Counted from the first letter of the stretch, positions 8,564-17,899 are shown. The stretch: 64,000 nt of DNA from Pseudoclavibacter sp. AY1F1 (GCF_002931075.1 NZ_PSTQ01000001.1:310001-374000), one strand, 5' to 3'. Notes: generated by a model from the sequence alone, not told the origin. Numbers and translations: made by a program.

Positions 8564-9703
8564 ATGACGACTCCGAACTTCACCGAGATCACCGCCCCGC
8601 AGCCTCACGGCCCGGGGGATGAGCTGACCATCGAACAGCGAGAGACCATCGGCCTCAGCCAGGGCCAGATCGTGTGGCGGCGCTTCGTGCGCCACACGGG
8701 CGCTATGGTCTCGACCGCCGTGCTGCTGATGATCGTGCTCCTCGTCTTCACCTCCGTCGGCATCGTCGTGCCGTGGTGGGACTTCTCAGAGGGCAAGTTC
8801 ATGCAGATCCAGGTTCCCGGTTGGTGGGCCTACGACTGGAACTCGATCGCCCCCATCGAGAACGGCGGCAACCCGACGTTCGTGAGCCTTGTCGACTGGG
8901 GCTCGCACCCGTTCGGCCAGGATGAGATCGGCCGCGACATCTTCGCCCGCGTCATGCGCGGCACGCAGCAGTCGCTCACGGTCATGTTCATCTACGGCGT
9001 CCTCGCGGCCGTCATCGGCATCATCGTCGGTGGCATCGCCGGCTACTACCGCGGCTGGGTCGACAACGTGCTCATGCGCCTGACGGACCTCTTCCTCGTC
9101 ATCCCGACGCTCGTCTTCGCGGCCGTGCTCGGCCAGCTCGCCGGCCAGAACGAGGTCCTGCGTGCGTACGGCGCGGTCTCGCTCGCCGTCGTGCTTGGCC
9201 TCGTCGGATGGATGTCGCTCGCGCGTCTGGTGCGCGGCGAGTTCCTCACGCTGCGCGAGCGGGAGTTCGTGGATGCGGCGCGCGTGGCAGGTGCTTCCGG
9301 GCGACGGATCATCTTCCGCCATATCCTGCCGAACGCCCTCGGCGTCGTCATCGTTTCCACGACCCTGCTCATGAGCGCCGCCATCATCCTCGAGGCGAAC
9401 CTGTCGTTCCTCGGTTTCGGTATCCAGCCGCCCGACGTGTCGCTTGGCCAGATCGTCCAGGAATACCAGGGCGCGTTCGCAACCCGCCCTTGGCTCTTCT
9501 GGTTCCCAGGCGCCTTCATCGTGTCCATCGCCCTGTGCATCAACTTCATCGGCGACGGCCTGCGTGACGCCTTCGACCCCCGCCAGCGAAAGATCCCGGG
9601 CAACGGCACGTGGTCTCGCATGTGGCGCACGCTCACGTCGCGCGACGGCCGTCCCACTCAGGGCGACTCGGACGGCAGCGGCACGAGCAAGGCGGATGCG
9701 TGA
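8564..9703 (+). CDS. ABC peptide-type permease (DppC/OppC-like)
   Basis: A 379-residue inner-membrane permease, second half of the channel. It has a hydrophilic N-terminus, one membrane helix, an extended outer segment, then the five-helix permease core. That core carries the 'DEIGRDIFARVM' motif usual in OppC/DppC and the coupling loop 'DAARVAGASGRRIIFRHILPN'. The ATG start follows GAGAGGG with suitable spacing, 14 bases after the previous stop. It is longer than the usual 290-300 residues because of the outer segment after helix 1 and a polar tail rich in Ser, Gly and Asp. The gene order then breaks: an antisense PH-domain gene separates it from its ATPase at 10482. Confidence 0.94.
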   Translation: MTTPNFTEITAPQPHGPGDELTIEQRETIGLSQGQIVWRRFVRHTGAMVSTAVLLMIVLLVFTSVGIVVPWWDFSEGKFMQIQVPGWWAYDWNSIAPIENGGNPTFVSLVDWGSHPFGQDEIGRDIFARVMRGTQQSLTVMFIYGVLAAVIGIIVGGIAGYYRGWVDNVLMRLTDLFLVIPTLVFAAVLGQLAGQNEVLRAYGAVSLAVVLGLVGWMSLARLVRGEFLTLREREFVDAARVAGASGRRIIFRHILPNALGVVIVSTTLLMSAAIILEANLSFLGFGIQPPDVSLGQIVQEYQGAFATRPWLFWFPGAFIVSIALCINFIGDGLRDAFDPRQRKIPGNGTWSRMWRTLTSRDGRPTQGDSDGSGTSKADA

Positions 9704-9744
9704 CGACCCACGTCGCAGCGCGCGCCGAGGCCTTCGCCACCCAG

Positions 9745-9763
9745 GCGCTCTCCTCAGGAGCGC
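9745..9763. terminator. Short inverted repeat between convergent genes
   Basis: GCGCTC (9745-9750) and GAGCGC (9758-9763) around a 7-base loop, between the stop of the permease and the stop of the antisense PH gene. The stem is short and lacks a T-run, so it is only a weak candidate for a shared terminator. Confidence 0.25.
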
Positions 9764-10368
9764 TAGATCGCGAAGAGCGCGCCCACGACAAGCAGGGTGG
9801 CGATGAGCACAACAGTGTTCGCGACGTTCTGCGTTCGCACGACGGGACCGAGCGGGACGCCGGCCTCTCGCTGCTGCTGAGCCCTGCGGTGCGTGAGGTT
9901 CACGGCCGCGTCGCCGGAGTACGTGCCAGGCGCCGCGCTCGTCCGGATGCTCTGCGACTCGTCGGTGAGGCGGCGCGGGTCCTTCCACAGGAGCGGGTCT
10001 CTCGGGTCCATGCGTTCAGCACTCAGGCGGTCGGGCGGGGGAGCAGCCCAAGCGCTCACCTTGCCTTCCGGCGTCGTGACGGTGAAGCCGCGCGTCGTCT
10101 CGACCAGCTCGATCTGGCCATATGGCACAACAGTCTTCTTGAGGGGGTTGTTCACCTCGAGCGCTGTCTCGGTGAAGACGACGCTCGGGCTCACGAGGGT
10201 GATCCAGCCGACGCCGAGCGCCAGGATGGGCAGTGGGAGCACCGACAGCAGGTGGCGACCAGCCCCCGGCGTCAGGATCACCGAGATGACGGCGACCAGC
10301 GCCATGGCGGCGATGACGCCGTAGACGACAAGACCCATGCGGGGGCGGAGAACTGTTCGCTCGGACAC
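9763..10368 (-). CDS. Membrane protein with bacterial PH domain
   Basis: About 201 residues starting at GTG 10368 (VSERTVLRPRMG). Two hydrophobic segments near residues 12-30 and 38-55 are followed by a small beta-rich domain containing 'ETALEVNNPLKKTVVPYGQIELVETT' spread over about residues 67-95. That pattern fits the actinobacterial PH-domain family (bPH6 type) of unknown role. A final hydrophobic helix closes the chain. The start is supported by GAGACT 6 bases upstream, a variant of the leaderless -10 pattern seen elsewhere in the window. It lies antisense inside the peptide ABC cluster, so it splits the permeases from their ATPase and forces the latter to have its own promoter. Function unknown. 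Confidence 0.72.
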   Translation of the reverse strand: MSERTVLRPRMGLVVYGVIAAMALVAVISVILTPGAGRHLLSVLPLPILALGVGWITLVSPSVVFTETALEVNNPLKKTVVPYGQIELVETTRGFTVTTPEGKVSAWAAPPPDRLSAERMDPRDPLLWKDPRRLTDESQSIRTSAAPGTYSGDAAVNLTHRRAQQQREAGVPLGPVVRTQNVANTVVLIATLLVVGALFAI

Positions 10369-10374
10369 CCGCCA

Positions 10375-10380
10375 AGTCTC
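10375..10380 (-). promoter_or_regulatory. Variant -10 box GAGACT for the PH-domain gene
   Basis: On the minus strand GAGACT is followed by 6 bases and GTG 10368. Only the first T of TANNNT is changed; GAGAAT occurs at the same distance before the genes at 27779 and 30103. Confidence 0.4.
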
Positions 10381-10395
10381 GCAGACGAATCGAGT

Positions 10396-10409
10396 CTCGC
10401 CGCGGCGAG
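10396..10409. promoter_or_regulatory. 14-base perfect palindrome between divergent genes
   Basis: CTCGCCGCGGCGAG is a perfect palindrome in the 113-base gap between the PH gene and the ABC ATPase gene, close upstream of the PH-gene -10 box. It could be an operator shared by both genes, or a chance GC-rich palindrome. Confidence 0.3.
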
Positions 10410-10481
10410 CAGGCCGACACACCTTGGCCGCATCCCTCAGACACCAAGCACTTTGACCGCAGCCCACCGGGAGGCACGATC

Positions 10482-12275
10482 ATGAGCACAACTTCACGCA
10501 AAGACGACACGACGCCGATCCTCGAAGTCCAGGACCTCAGCGTCGAGTTCTGGGTCGGCGGCGACTGGGTTACGGCCGCAAAGGACATCAACTACGTGGT
10601 GCGGCCCGGCGAGGTCCTGGCGATCGTCGGCGAGTCCGGCTCCGGCAAGTCCGTGTCGTCGATGACGCTGCTCGACCTGCTCCCCAAGAACGGGCGCACG
10701 TCAGGAAGCGCGAAGCTCAACGGCACCGAGCTCATCGGCGCACCGCAGTCGACGCTCCGACGCGCGCGAGGCAACGACATCGCGGTCATCTTCCAGGAGC
10801 CGATGACGGCACTCAACCCGGTGCTCACGATCGGCTTCCAGATCTCCGAGGCCCTGCGCATCCACAACCCCACGATGACGCCGAACGATGCTCGTGAGCG
10901 CGCGCTCGAACTGCTGCGCCTCGTGGAGATGCCGAACCCGGCGAAAGCCTTCGACTCGTACCCGCACCAGCTGTCCGGCGGCCAGCGACAGCGAGCCATG
11001 ATCGCGCAGTCGCTCAGCTGCGATCCGGACCTCCTCATCGCCGACGAGCCGACCACGGCGCTCGACGTGACGATCCAGGCCGAGATCCTCGAGCTCATGC
11101 GCTCCCTGCACGAGCGCTTGAACTCCGCGATCGTCATCATCACGCACGATATGGGCGTCGTCGCGGACATCGCGGACAACGTCATCGTTATGAAGGGCGG
11201 CGAGATCGTCGAGCGCGGCACCGTCCGCGAGATCTTCAAGAACCCGCAGCACGAGTACACGAAGACGCTCCTCGACGCGGTGCCGCACCTCGGCACGGGC
11301 GAGGCGAGCGGGCTGGACGCTCGAGAGTTCACCGGCGAGCCTGCGCTTGTCGTCCAGAACGCCGACATCGAGTACCCCAAGCAGGGGCGAGTGCCCGCCT
11401 TCAAGGCGGTCGAGGACGCGACCTTCGAGATCTACCCCGGCGAGATCGTGAGCGTCGTGGGCGAATCAGGCTCGGGTAAGACGACGGTCGCCCGTGCGGT
11501 TGTCGGCTTGCTCCCTGTGGCCGCAGGCTCGATGAAGCTCAACGGGGTAGAGCTGAACGGGGTCTCTCGGCAGGACCTCGCGCGTGTGCGCCGTGACATC
11601 GGCATCGTGTTCCAGGACCCGGGATCTTCGCTGAACCCGCGCTGGCCCGTCGGGCAGTCGATCGCGGAGCCGCTCATCCTCGAGAAGAAGCTCTCGAAGG
11701 CAGAGATCGAAGCGAGGGTCGGCGAGCTGCTCGACCAGGTCGAGCTTCCCCGCGCCTTCCGCAATCGCTACCCGAACGAGCTGTCGGGTGGCCAGCGGCA
11801 GCGCATCGGCATTGCAAGGGCACTTGCGCTCGAGCCCAAGCTGCTCGTCGCCGACGAGCCGACGTCAGCCCTGGATGTGTCGGTCCAGAAGCGCGTGCTC
11901 GAGCTCCTCGTCGAGATCCAGCAGCGGCTGCAGTTCGCCGTGCTCTTCGTGACACACGACCTCGCGGTCGTCGACCAGCTCGCCAACCGAGTGATCGTCA
12001 TGAACCACGGGAAGATCGTGGAGCAGGGTCCCACCGATCAGATCCTGCGAGCTCCCCAGGACCCGTACACGCAACGCCTCGTCGCCGCCGTCCCCGTCCC
12101 TGACCCCGACGAGCAGGCGATCCGCCGCGCGGAGCGCGCCGCGCTCAAGGCGGCGACCGCCGGCGCGGTCACGACCGAGGTACTCGGAGATGACATTGTC
12201 GTCTCGGACGCCACCTCGGAGCAGCAGGAGGAGATCCTGCGGGCCGAGGCCGAGGAGCGCGAATCCGGCCAGTGA
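10482..12275 (+). CDS. Fused double ATPase of a peptide-type ABC importer (DppD-DppF-like)
   Basis: A 597-residue cytoplasmic protein containing two complete ABC ATPase domains. Domain 1 (about residues 8-265) has Walker A GESGSGKS, signature LSGGQRQRAMI and Walker B LLIADEP. Domain 2 (about 290-545) has Walker A GESGSGKT, signature LSGGQRQRIGI and Walker B LLVADEP. In many bacteria these are separate OppD and OppF proteins; the fusion is common in Actinobacteria. It should power the permeases at 6975 and 8564, although an antisense gene lies between. The ATG follows GGGAGG. The C-terminal 50 residues are acidic (EEILRAEAEERESGQ) and probably unstructured. Confidence 0.95.
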   Translation: MSTTSRKDDTTPILEVQDLSVEFWVGGDWVTAAKDINYVVRPGEVLAIVGESGSGKSVSSMTLLDLLPKNGRTSGSAKLNGTELIGAPQSTLRRARGNDIAVIFQEPMTALNPVLTIGFQISEALRIHNPTMTPNDARERALELLRLVEMPNPAKAFDSYPHQLSGGQRQRAMIAQSLSCDPDLLIADEPTTALDVTIQAEILELMRSLHERLNSAIVIITHDMGVVADIADNVIVMKGGEIVERGTVREIFKNPQHEYTKTLLDAVPHLGTGEASGLDAREFTGEPALVVQNADIEYPKQGRVPAFKAVEDATFEIYPGEIVSVVGESGSGKTTVARAVVGLLPVAAGSMKLNGVELNGVSRQDLARVRRDIGIVFQDPGSSLNPRWPVGQSIAEPLILEKKLSKAEIEARVGELLDQVELPRAFRNRYPNELSGGQRQRIGIARALALEPKLLVADEPTSALDVSVQKRVLELLVEIQQRLQFAVLFVTHDLAVVDQLANRVIVMNHGKIVEQGPTDQILRAPQDPYTQRLVAAVPVPDPDEQAIRRAERAALKAATAGAVTTEVLGDDIVVSDATSEQQEEILRAEAEERESGQ

Positions 12276-12292
12276 TCCGGTAAGAACTTCGG

Positions 12293-12318
12293 CCAGCACA
12301 AGGGCTCCTTTGTGCTGG
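12293..12318 (+). terminator. Terminator hairpin after the ABC ATPase gene
   Basis: CCAGCACAAGG pairs with CCTTTGTGCTGG: a stem of about 11-12 bp (one G-T pair) with a very short loop, beginning 18 bases after the stop codon. It lacks a T-run, as is usual for terminators in this window. Confidence 0.7.
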
Positions 12319-12342
12319 TCGGGAGGCCTGCCCTCCGTGACG

Positions 12343-12348
12343 TAGGAT
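12343..12348 (+). promoter_or_regulatory. Candidate -10 box TAGGAT for typA
   Basis: TAGGAT lies 34 bases before the typA ATG, after the upstream terminator. It matches TANNNT; no clear -35 box was found. Confidence 0.4.
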
Positions 12349-12382
12349 GAACTGCCCTTTTCTCAAATGAAAGCACCCCTGA

Positions 12383-14299
12383 ATGACTGCTGTGCCTGTC
12401 GCCCACCGTTCTGAACTCCGAAACGTCGCCATCGTGGCGCACGTCGACCACGGCAAGACGACCCTCGTCGATGCCATGCTCAAGCAGACGGGCTCGTTTG
12501 GCGAGCACGACAGCAACTCGACCGAGGCCCGAGTCATGGACTCGAACGACCTCGAGCGTGAAAAGGGCATCACGATCCTCGCCAAGAACACGGCGATCTC
12601 CTACAAGGGGAAGCACGCCACGGATGGCCCGATCACGATCAACGTGATCGACACCCCAGGCCACGCCGACTTCGGTGGTGAGGTCGAGCGCGGCCTCTCC
12701 ATGGTTGATGGTGTCGTCCTGCTCGTGGACGCCTCTGAGGGCCCGCTTCCGCAGACCCGATTCGTGCTCCGCAAGGCACTCGCGGCGAAGCTCCCCGTCA
12801 TCCTTTGCGTCAACAAGACAGACCGCCCGGATGCTCGCATCGAAGAGGTCGTCGCCGAGAGCCAGGACCTCCTCCTCGGCCTCGCGTCCGACATGGCTGA
12901 CGAGGTCCCGGATCTCGATCTCGACGGCATCCTCGACCTCCCCGTGCTCTACGCCTCCGGCCGCGCAGGCGCCGCGTCGCACAACCGGCCCGCCGACGGC
13001 GAGCTGCCCGACAACGACGACCTCGAGCCGCTCTTCGAGACGATCCTCAAGCACATCCAGCCGCCGGTCTTCGACCCGGAGGCGCCTCTGCAGGCGCACG
13101 TCACCAACCTCGATAGCTCGCCGTTCCTCGGCCGTCTTGCCCTGCTGCGCGTCTTCAACGGCACGCTCAAGAAGGGCCAGAACGTGGCCTGGGTCAAGAA
13201 CGACGGCTCGGTGCACAACGTGCGCATCACGGAACTGCTCGAGACGAAGGCGCTTGACCGCGTCCCGACCGACTCCGCTGGCCCCGGCGACATCGTCGCC
13301 GTCGCAGGTATCCCCGAGATCATGATCGGTGAGACGATCGCCGACCCGGAGGACATCCGTCCGCTTCCCGGCATCACGGTCGACGAGCCCGCCATCTCGA
13401 TGACGATCGGCACCAACACCTCACCCATCATGGGCAAGGTCAAGGGCCACAAGCTCACCTCGCGCATGGTCAAGGACCGCCTTGACCGCGAGCTGATCGG
13501 TAACGTCTCGATCCGCGTGCTCGACATCGGTCGCCCCGATGCCTGGGAAGTCCAGGGTCGCGGCGAGCTTGCGCTCTCCGTGCTCATCGAGAACATGCGC
13601 CGCGAGGGGTTCGAGCTCACGGCAGGCAAGCCGCAGGTCGTCACGAAGATCGTCGACGGTAAGACGCACGAGCCTTACGAGCACCTCACGATCGACTCGC
13701 CTGAAGAGCACCTCGGTGCTATCACGCAGCTGCTCGCTGCCCGCAAGGGCCGCATGGAGTCGATGTCGAACCACGGCACCGGCTGGGTTCGCATGGAGTT
13801 CGTCATCCCGTCGCGTGGCCTCATCGGCTTCCGCAGCGAGTTCATGACGAGCACGCGTGGAACGGGCATCGCGAACGCGATCTCGCACGGCTACGAGCCG
13901 TGGGCCGGCCCGATCACGACCCGCATCTCGGGTTCGATCGTCGCCGACCGCGCAGGAGTCGCGACGCCGTTCGCCATGCAGGCCCTGCAGGAGCGCATGT
14001 CGTTCTTCGTGCAGCCGACCGAAGAGGTCTACGAGGGCATGGTCATCGGCGAGAACTCGCGCGCTGACGACATGGACGTCAACGTGACCAAGGAGAAGAA
14101 GCTCACGAACATGCGTTCCGCCAACGCGGACACGTTCGAGTCGATGACTCCCTCGCGCGTCCTGACGCTCGAGGAGTCACTCGAGTTCGCTCGCGAGGAC
14201 GAGTGCGTCGAGGTCACGCCCGAGAAGATCCGCATCCGCAAGCTGCTCCTCGACGGCAACGCACGTGCTCGTGCGACGTCGCGCGCCAAGAAGCAGTAG
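12383..14299 (+). CDS. typA: Ribosome-associated GTPase TypA/BipA
   Basis: A 638-residue translational GTPase of the EF-G-like family that binds the ribosome and supports 50S assembly, stress adaptation and growth at low temperature. The G domain is complete: G1 AHVDHGKTTL near residues 16-25, the switch sequence GITILAKN, G3 DTPGHADFGGEVER, and G4 NKTDRPDAR. These are followed by the beta-barrel, the alpha/beta domains and the TypA-specific C-terminal domain (SRGLIGFRSEFMTSTRGTG). The length is normal (about 600-640). The ATG at 12383 has only a weak ribosome site; the reading frame upstream gives no better start. It is flanked by a terminator upstream and is probably monocistronic. Confidence 0.97.
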   Translation: MTAVPVAHRSELRNVAIVAHVDHGKTTLVDAMLKQTGSFGEHDSNSTEARVMDSNDLEREKGITILAKNTAISYKGKHATDGPITINVIDTPGHADFGGEVERGLSMVDGVVLLVDASEGPLPQTRFVLRKALAAKLPVILCVNKTDRPDARIEEVVAESQDLLLGLASDMADEVPDLDLDGILDLPVLYASGRAGAASHNRPADGELPDNDDLEPLFETILKHIQPPVFDPEAPLQAHVTNLDSSPFLGRLALLRVFNGTLKKGQNVAWVKNDGSVHNVRITELLETKALDRVPTDSAGPGDIVAVAGIPEIMIGETIADPEDIRPLPGITVDEPAISMTIGTNTSPIMGKVKGHKLTSRMVKDRLDRELIGNVSIRVLDIGRPDAWEVQGRGELALSVLIENMRREGFELTAGKPQVVTKIVDGKTHEPYEHLTIDSPEEHLGAITQLLAARKGRMESMSNHGTGWVRMEFVIPSRGLIGFRSEFMTSTRGTGIANAISHGYEPWAGPITTRISGSIVADRAGVATPFAMQALQERMSFFVQPTEEVYEGMVIGENSRADDMDVNVTKEKKLTNMRSANADTFESMTPSRVLTLEESLEFAREDECVEVTPEKIRIRKLLLDGNARARATSRAKKQ

Positions 14300-14344
14300 T
14301 CGAACGTGCGAGCCTCCAGGGTTCGCGGTGAAGATTAAGGTCGT

Positions 14345-14815
14345 ATGACGGAAGTCATCGAACAGCCCGTTGTAGAGCAGCGAACCGGGGAACGTATCCT
14401 CGGCGCGCTGCTCTACGCGCTTTTTGGCGTTATCGTCGGGACAGTGACGACGTTCCTCCACCGGGGGCGTGTCGAGATCTTCGACATCACGCTCTGGGTG
14501 GGCATCGTACTCGGCCTCGCGTGCATCCTGTGTCTCGGAATCGGACTGCGCCTGTACCTCGTCGACCGGTGGATGACCACCGGGTTCGCGGTCGGGGTTG
14601 TTGTGGCTGTCGGCGGGCTCGGGCTGTGGAATCCCGGCTCGAGCGTCGTGGTCGTCGGCGACGCGTTCGGGCTTGCCTGGCTGGCCCTGGCCTCGCTGGT
14701 CGCTGCCGCCTGCGCCTTCTGGCCCGAGCTGCCGAACCGCCGAGTGCGGACAGCACGCGCCCGCGACGAGTACGATGGAAGATCGCACTCGAACGAGGAG
14801 GAGTCACCCCAGTGA
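14345..14815 (+). CDS. Small four-helix membrane protein (DUF6113-like)
   Basis: A 156-residue protein with four hydrophobic segments (about residues 20-40, 48-72, 78-98 and 103-122) and polar ends. The last 30 residues are charged ([22 protein letters not shown] region). It resembles the membrane protein commonly found just before ferredoxin in Microbacteriaceae (DUF6113, from memory). Its stop overlaps the ferredoxin start (GTGA at 14812-14815), so it heads a coupled operon with fdxA and dapC. No enzymatic motif was seen and its function is unknown. Confidence 0.75.
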   Translation: MTEVIEQPVVEQRTGERILGALLYALFGVIVGTVTTFLHRGRVEIFDITLWVGIVLGLACILCLGIGLRLYLVDRWMTTGFAVGVVVAVGGLGLWNPGSSVVVVGDAFGLAWLALASLVAAACAFWPELPNRRVRTARARDEYDGRSHSNEEESPQ

Positions 14816-15138
14816 CCTACGTCATCGCCCTTCCCTGTGTCGACGTGAAAGACCGGGCCTGCATCGATGAGTGCCCCGTCGACTGCATCTACGAGGGCGA
14901 TCGGATGCTTTACATCCATCCTGACGAATGTGTCGACTGCGGTGCCTGCGAACCCGTCTGCCCCGTCGAGGCCATCTACTACGAAGATGATCTGCCGGAC
15001 GAGTGGAGTGAGTACTACACCGCCAACGTCGACTTCTTCAGCGAGATCGGATCCCCGGGCGGCGCCGCCAAGGTGGGGGTCATCCACCACGACCACCCGC
15101 TGATCGCCGCGCTCGACCCGCAGGGGGAAGGCGCGTGA
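14812..15138 (+). CDS. fdxA: Seven-iron ferredoxin FdxA/FdxC
   Basis: A 108-residue soluble electron carrier starting at GTG 14812, preceded by GAGGAGGAG about 10 bases upstream. The N-terminal half has the cysteine pattern of 3Fe-4S/4Fe-4S ferredoxins: C-x7-C-x3-C-P ([14 protein letters not shown]) and then [12 protein letters not shown]. The long tail after the clusters ([14 protein letters not shown]) is characteristic of actinobacterial FdxA/FdxC, which serve cytochrome P450s and other redox partners. It overlaps the upstream membrane protein gene and the downstream dapC start (GTGA), so the three are translated together. Confidence 0.95.
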   Translation: MTYVIALPCVDVKDRACIDECPVDCIYEGDRMLYIHPDECVDCGACEPVCPVEAIYYEDDLPDEWSEYYTANVDFFSEIGSPGGAAKVGVIHHDHPLIAALDPQGEGA

Positions 15139-16265
15139 CGCTCGGCGAGCTCCCCGACTACCCGTGGGACCAGCTCACCCCATACATCGAACGTGCGAAG
15201 GCGCATCCGGCCGGAGCGGTCGATCTCTCCATCGGCTCGCCAGTCGACCCGACTCCAGAGATCGTGCGCACGGCGCTTCGGGAGCACGCGGACGCGCACT
15301 CGTACCCGACGACGATCGGCACCAACGAAGCCAGGGACGCCGTCGTCGCGTGGTTCGCAAGGAGCCGTGGTGTCACCGGCCTCGAGCGGGCGAACACCAT
15401 GCTCACCGTCGGTTCCAAGGAGTTCGTCGCGACGGCCGCATTCTTCTTGCGCCTGGGTGTCGGCGACACGGTTGTCTACCCGTCCCGCGCCTACCCGACC
15501 TACGAGATCGGTGCCGTCTTCGCCGGTGCGACCGGGTTTGCGAGCGACGACCCCGCCGCCTGGCCTGATTCGACGAAGCTGATCTGGCTCAACAGCCCCG
15601 GCAACCCGGACGGGCGAGTCCTCGGGGCCGGCGAGCTGAAGGCCGCTGTCGAGCGCGCCCGCGAGCTCGGCGCCGTCATCATCAACGACGAGTGCTACGC
15701 GGAACTCGGGTGGGGCGACTGGGCGGGGGAGCTCATCCCGAGCATCCTTGACGAGCGGGTCACCGGCAGCGACCTGACGAACATCCTCGCATGCTCGTCG
15801 CTCTCGAAGCGGTCGAACCTCGCGGGGTACCGTGCGGCCTACGTCGCAGGCGACGCGGCGCTCATCTCCAGGCTCCTCGTGGCGCGCAAGCACGCCGGCC
15901 TCATGGTGCCTGCCCCAGTGCAGGCTGCCGTTGCAACGGCTCTTGGTGACGACGAGCACGCCGTCGAGCAGTACCACCGCTACCGGAGGCGCCGGGAGGT
16001 CCTGCTTCCGGCACTCGAGGCTTGGGGGCTGCGCATCGAGCACAGCGAGGCCGGCTTGTACCTGTGGGGCACCAAAGGCGACGACTCGTGGGTCACGATC
16101 GAAGAACTCGCCGGTCTCGGCATCATCGGCGGGCCAGGGGTCTTCTATGGAGACGCCGGAGGGAGGCACGTACGAGTCTCGCTCACGGCCACTGATGACC
16201 AGGTCGACGAGGCAGCACGCCGGCTCCTCGCGGCCAGCGGCGACAATTCCACGAAAGCTCAGTAG
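15135..16265 (+). CDS. dapC: Succinyldiaminopimelate transaminase
   Basis: A 376-residue PLP-dependent fold-type I aminotransferase. It is the actinobacterial DapC of the succinylase branch of lysine and meso-diaminopimelate synthesis, converting N-succinyl-2-amino-6-ketopimelate to N-succinyl-LL-diaminopimelate with glutamate as donor. The PLP lysine is Lys225 in SSLSKRSN. '[11 protein letters not shown]' near the start and '[11 protein letters not shown]' are conserved PLP-pocket and substrate features of this subgroup. The GTG start overlaps the ferredoxin stop. Its pathway partners dapD and dapE lie 1.7-3 kb downstream, so lysine genes are grouped though not in one transcript. Confidence 0.94.
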   Translation: MTLGELPDYPWDQLTPYIERAKAHPAGAVDLSIGSPVDPTPEIVRTALREHADAHSYPTTIGTNEARDAVVAWFARSRGVTGLERANTMLTVGSKEFVATAAFFLRLGVGDTVVYPSRAYPTYEIGAVFAGATGFASDDPAAWPDSTKLIWLNSPGNPDGRVLGAGELKAAVERARELGAVIINDECYAELGWGDWAGELIPSILDERVTGSDLTNILACSSLSKRSNLAGYRAAYVAGDAALISRLLVARKHAGLMVPAPVQAAVATALGDDEHAVEQYHRYRRRREVLLPALEAWGLRIEHSEAGLYLWGTKGDDSWVTIEELAGLGIIGGPGVFYGDAGGRHVRVSLTATDDQVDEAARRLLAASGDNSTKAQ

Positions 16266-16325
16266 ATAACTGACAGCACATCGCGCGTTTCATTGTGGAT
16301 TCGCATAGTCACCTTGTCGAGCGAT

Positions 16326-16331
16326 TAGGCT
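16326..16331 (+). promoter_or_regulatory. Candidate -10 box TAGGCT for gltA
   Basis: TAGGCT lies 65 bases before the gltA GTG, giving a leader of about 58 bases that contains the Shine-Dalgarno sequence GAGGAGGA. No confident -35 box. Confidence 0.4.
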
Positions 16332-16395
16332 ATGAGGACACTGCGCGTTCTGCGTGCTCGCCGGGGAGCATCCCCCACCCGCTCGAGGAGGATCT

Positions 16396-17730
16396 GTGAC
16401 TGAACAGCACAAGCAGGCTGAGGCCCACCAGCACGAGGCGGACTCGGCCACCTTCAGGATCGGCGACAGGACAGCTGAGTTTCCCGTTCTGCGCGCCACG
16501 GAAGGTGCTGACGCGGTCGATATCTCGACCTTCATGAAGCAGACCGGGTACACAACGCTCGACCAGGGCTTCGTCAACACGTCGTCGACCAAGTCGGCCA
16601 TCACCTACATCGATGGTGCCAACGGCATCCTGCGCTACCGCGGCTATCCGATCGAGGAGCTCGCCTCAAAGTCGAGCTTCCTCGAAGTCGCGTACCTCCT
16701 TCTCTACGGTCAGCTCCCCACCGAGTCCGAGTACGAGAACTTCACGGACCGCATCCGCCACCACACGCTCCTGCACGAGGACCTCAAGCGCTTCTTCACG
16801 GCACTGCCGCCGCACGCGCACCCGATGTCCGTGCTCTCCAGCGCAGTCAACGCGCTCTCGACCTACTACGAAGACTCGCTCGACGTCCACAACCCCGAGA
16901 TGGTCGAGCAGTCCACCATCCGCCTCCTCGCGAAGATCCCGGTCATCGCCGCCTACGCGCACAAGAAGAGCATCGGCCAGGCGTTCCTGTACCCGGACAA
17001 CTCGCTCGACTTCGTCGACAACTTCCTCAAGCTCAACTTCGGCAACCTCGCGGAGCCGTATGAGGCCAACCCAGTGCTCTCGAAGGCGCTCGAGCGCCTG
17101 CTCATTCTGCACGCCGACCACGAGCAGAACGCGTCGACCTCGACTGTGCGTCTTGTTGGCTCGACCGAGGCGAACATGTACTCGTCGATCTCGGCTGGCA
17201 TCAGCGCCCTCAACGGCCCGCTCCACGGCGGGGCCAACGAGGCCGTTCTCAAGATGCTCGCGCAGATACAGGAATCCGGCGAGGGCGTCGACCGCTTCGT
17301 CGAGCGCGTGAAGAACAAGGAAGACGGCGTGCGCCTCATGGGGTTCGGCCACCGCGTCTACAAGAGCTACGACCCCCGCGCGAAGCTCGTCAAGGAGTCC
17401 GCTGACGAGGTACTCGCCGCCCTCGGTGTCAACGACCCGCTTCTGGAGCTCGCCACGCAGCTCGAGCAGGTCGCACTCAACGACGACTACTTCAAAGAGC
17501 GAAGCCTCTACCCGAACGTCGACTTCTACACGGGCCTCATCTACAAGGCCATGGGCTTCCCCACGCGCATGTTCACGGTGCTCTTCGCCATCGGCCGACT
17601 ACCTGGCTGGCTCGCGCACTGGCGCGAGGCAAACGCTGACGCGAAGACGAAGATCGGTCGCCCGCAGCAGCTGTACACGGGTGAGCCGGAGCGGCACTAC
17701 CCGGAGAACCGCGGCTTCCAGCTCCTCTGA
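16396..17730 (+). CDS. gltA: Citrate synthase
   Basis: A 444-residue type II citrate synthase, which condenses acetyl-CoA and oxaloacetate at the entry to the TCA cycle. The start is GTG 16396 (MTEQHKQAEA) because GAGGAGGA precedes it at proper spacing; the more upstream GTG at 16354 lacks this. Active-site segments are present: the His in GPLHGGANEAV, the His in GFGHRVYKSYDPRAK, and the Asp in YPNVDFYTG. The C-terminus (PERHYPENRGFQLL) is conserved in actinobacterial enzymes. A strong hairpin follows the stop. It has its own candidate promoter and is likely monocistronic. Confidence 0.97.
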   Translation: MTEQHKQAEAHQHEADSATFRIGDRTAEFPVLRATEGADAVDISTFMKQTGYTTLDQGFVNTSSTKSAITYIDGANGILRYRGYPIEELASKSSFLEVAYLLLYGQLPTESEYENFTDRIRHHTLLHEDLKRFFTALPPHAHPMSVLSSAVNALSTYYEDSLDVHNPEMVEQSTIRLLAKIPVIAAYAHKKSIGQAFLYPDNSLDFVDNFLKLNFGNLAEPYEANPVLSKALERLLILHADHEQNASTSTVRLVGSTEANMYSSISAGISALNGPLHGGANEAVLKMLAQIQESGEGVDRFVERVKNKEDGVRLMGFGHRVYKSYDPRAKLVKESADEVLAALGVNDPLLELATQLEQVALNDDYFKERSLYPNVDFYTGLIYKAMGFPTRMFTVLFAIGRLPGWLAHWREANADAKTKIGRPQQLYTGEPERHYPENRGFQLL

Positions 17731-17751
17731 CGCTGGCCGGGCGAAAGCAAA

Positions 17752-17803
17752 AGAGCCGCCGGAGCATGGAAACCCCTGGGAGGGCTTCCGCTCCGGCGGC
17801 TCT
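17752..17803 (+). terminator. Strong terminator after gltA
   Basis: AGAGCCGCCGGAGC (17752-17765) pairs perfectly with GCTCCGGCGGCTCT (17790-17803): 14 bp with a 24-base loop. The flanking AAAGC and GCTTT can extend it past a small bulge. Confidence 0.85.
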
Positions 17804-17825
17804 CGCTTTACGCTGAACGAACAAG

Positions 17826-17870
17826 ACACTCCCCGCTCGAGCCGCACGACAGGTGGCCAGCGGGGAGTGT
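17826..17870 (-). terminator. Terminator after dapD
   Basis: ACACTCCCCGCT (17826-17837) pairs perfectly with AGCGGGGAGTGT (17859-17870): 12 bp with a 21-base loop. It lies 30 bases beyond the dapD stop on the minus strand and next to the gltA terminator, so each convergent gene has its own hairpin. Confidence 0.75.
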
Positions 17871-17899
17871 TGTTCTGTCTCCGGGGATCGGAGCAGCCC

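Noticed and set aside
8786-9988. 400-codon minus-strand open frame
   Set aside because: Antisense to the second permease gene with the same shadow composition; no family match.
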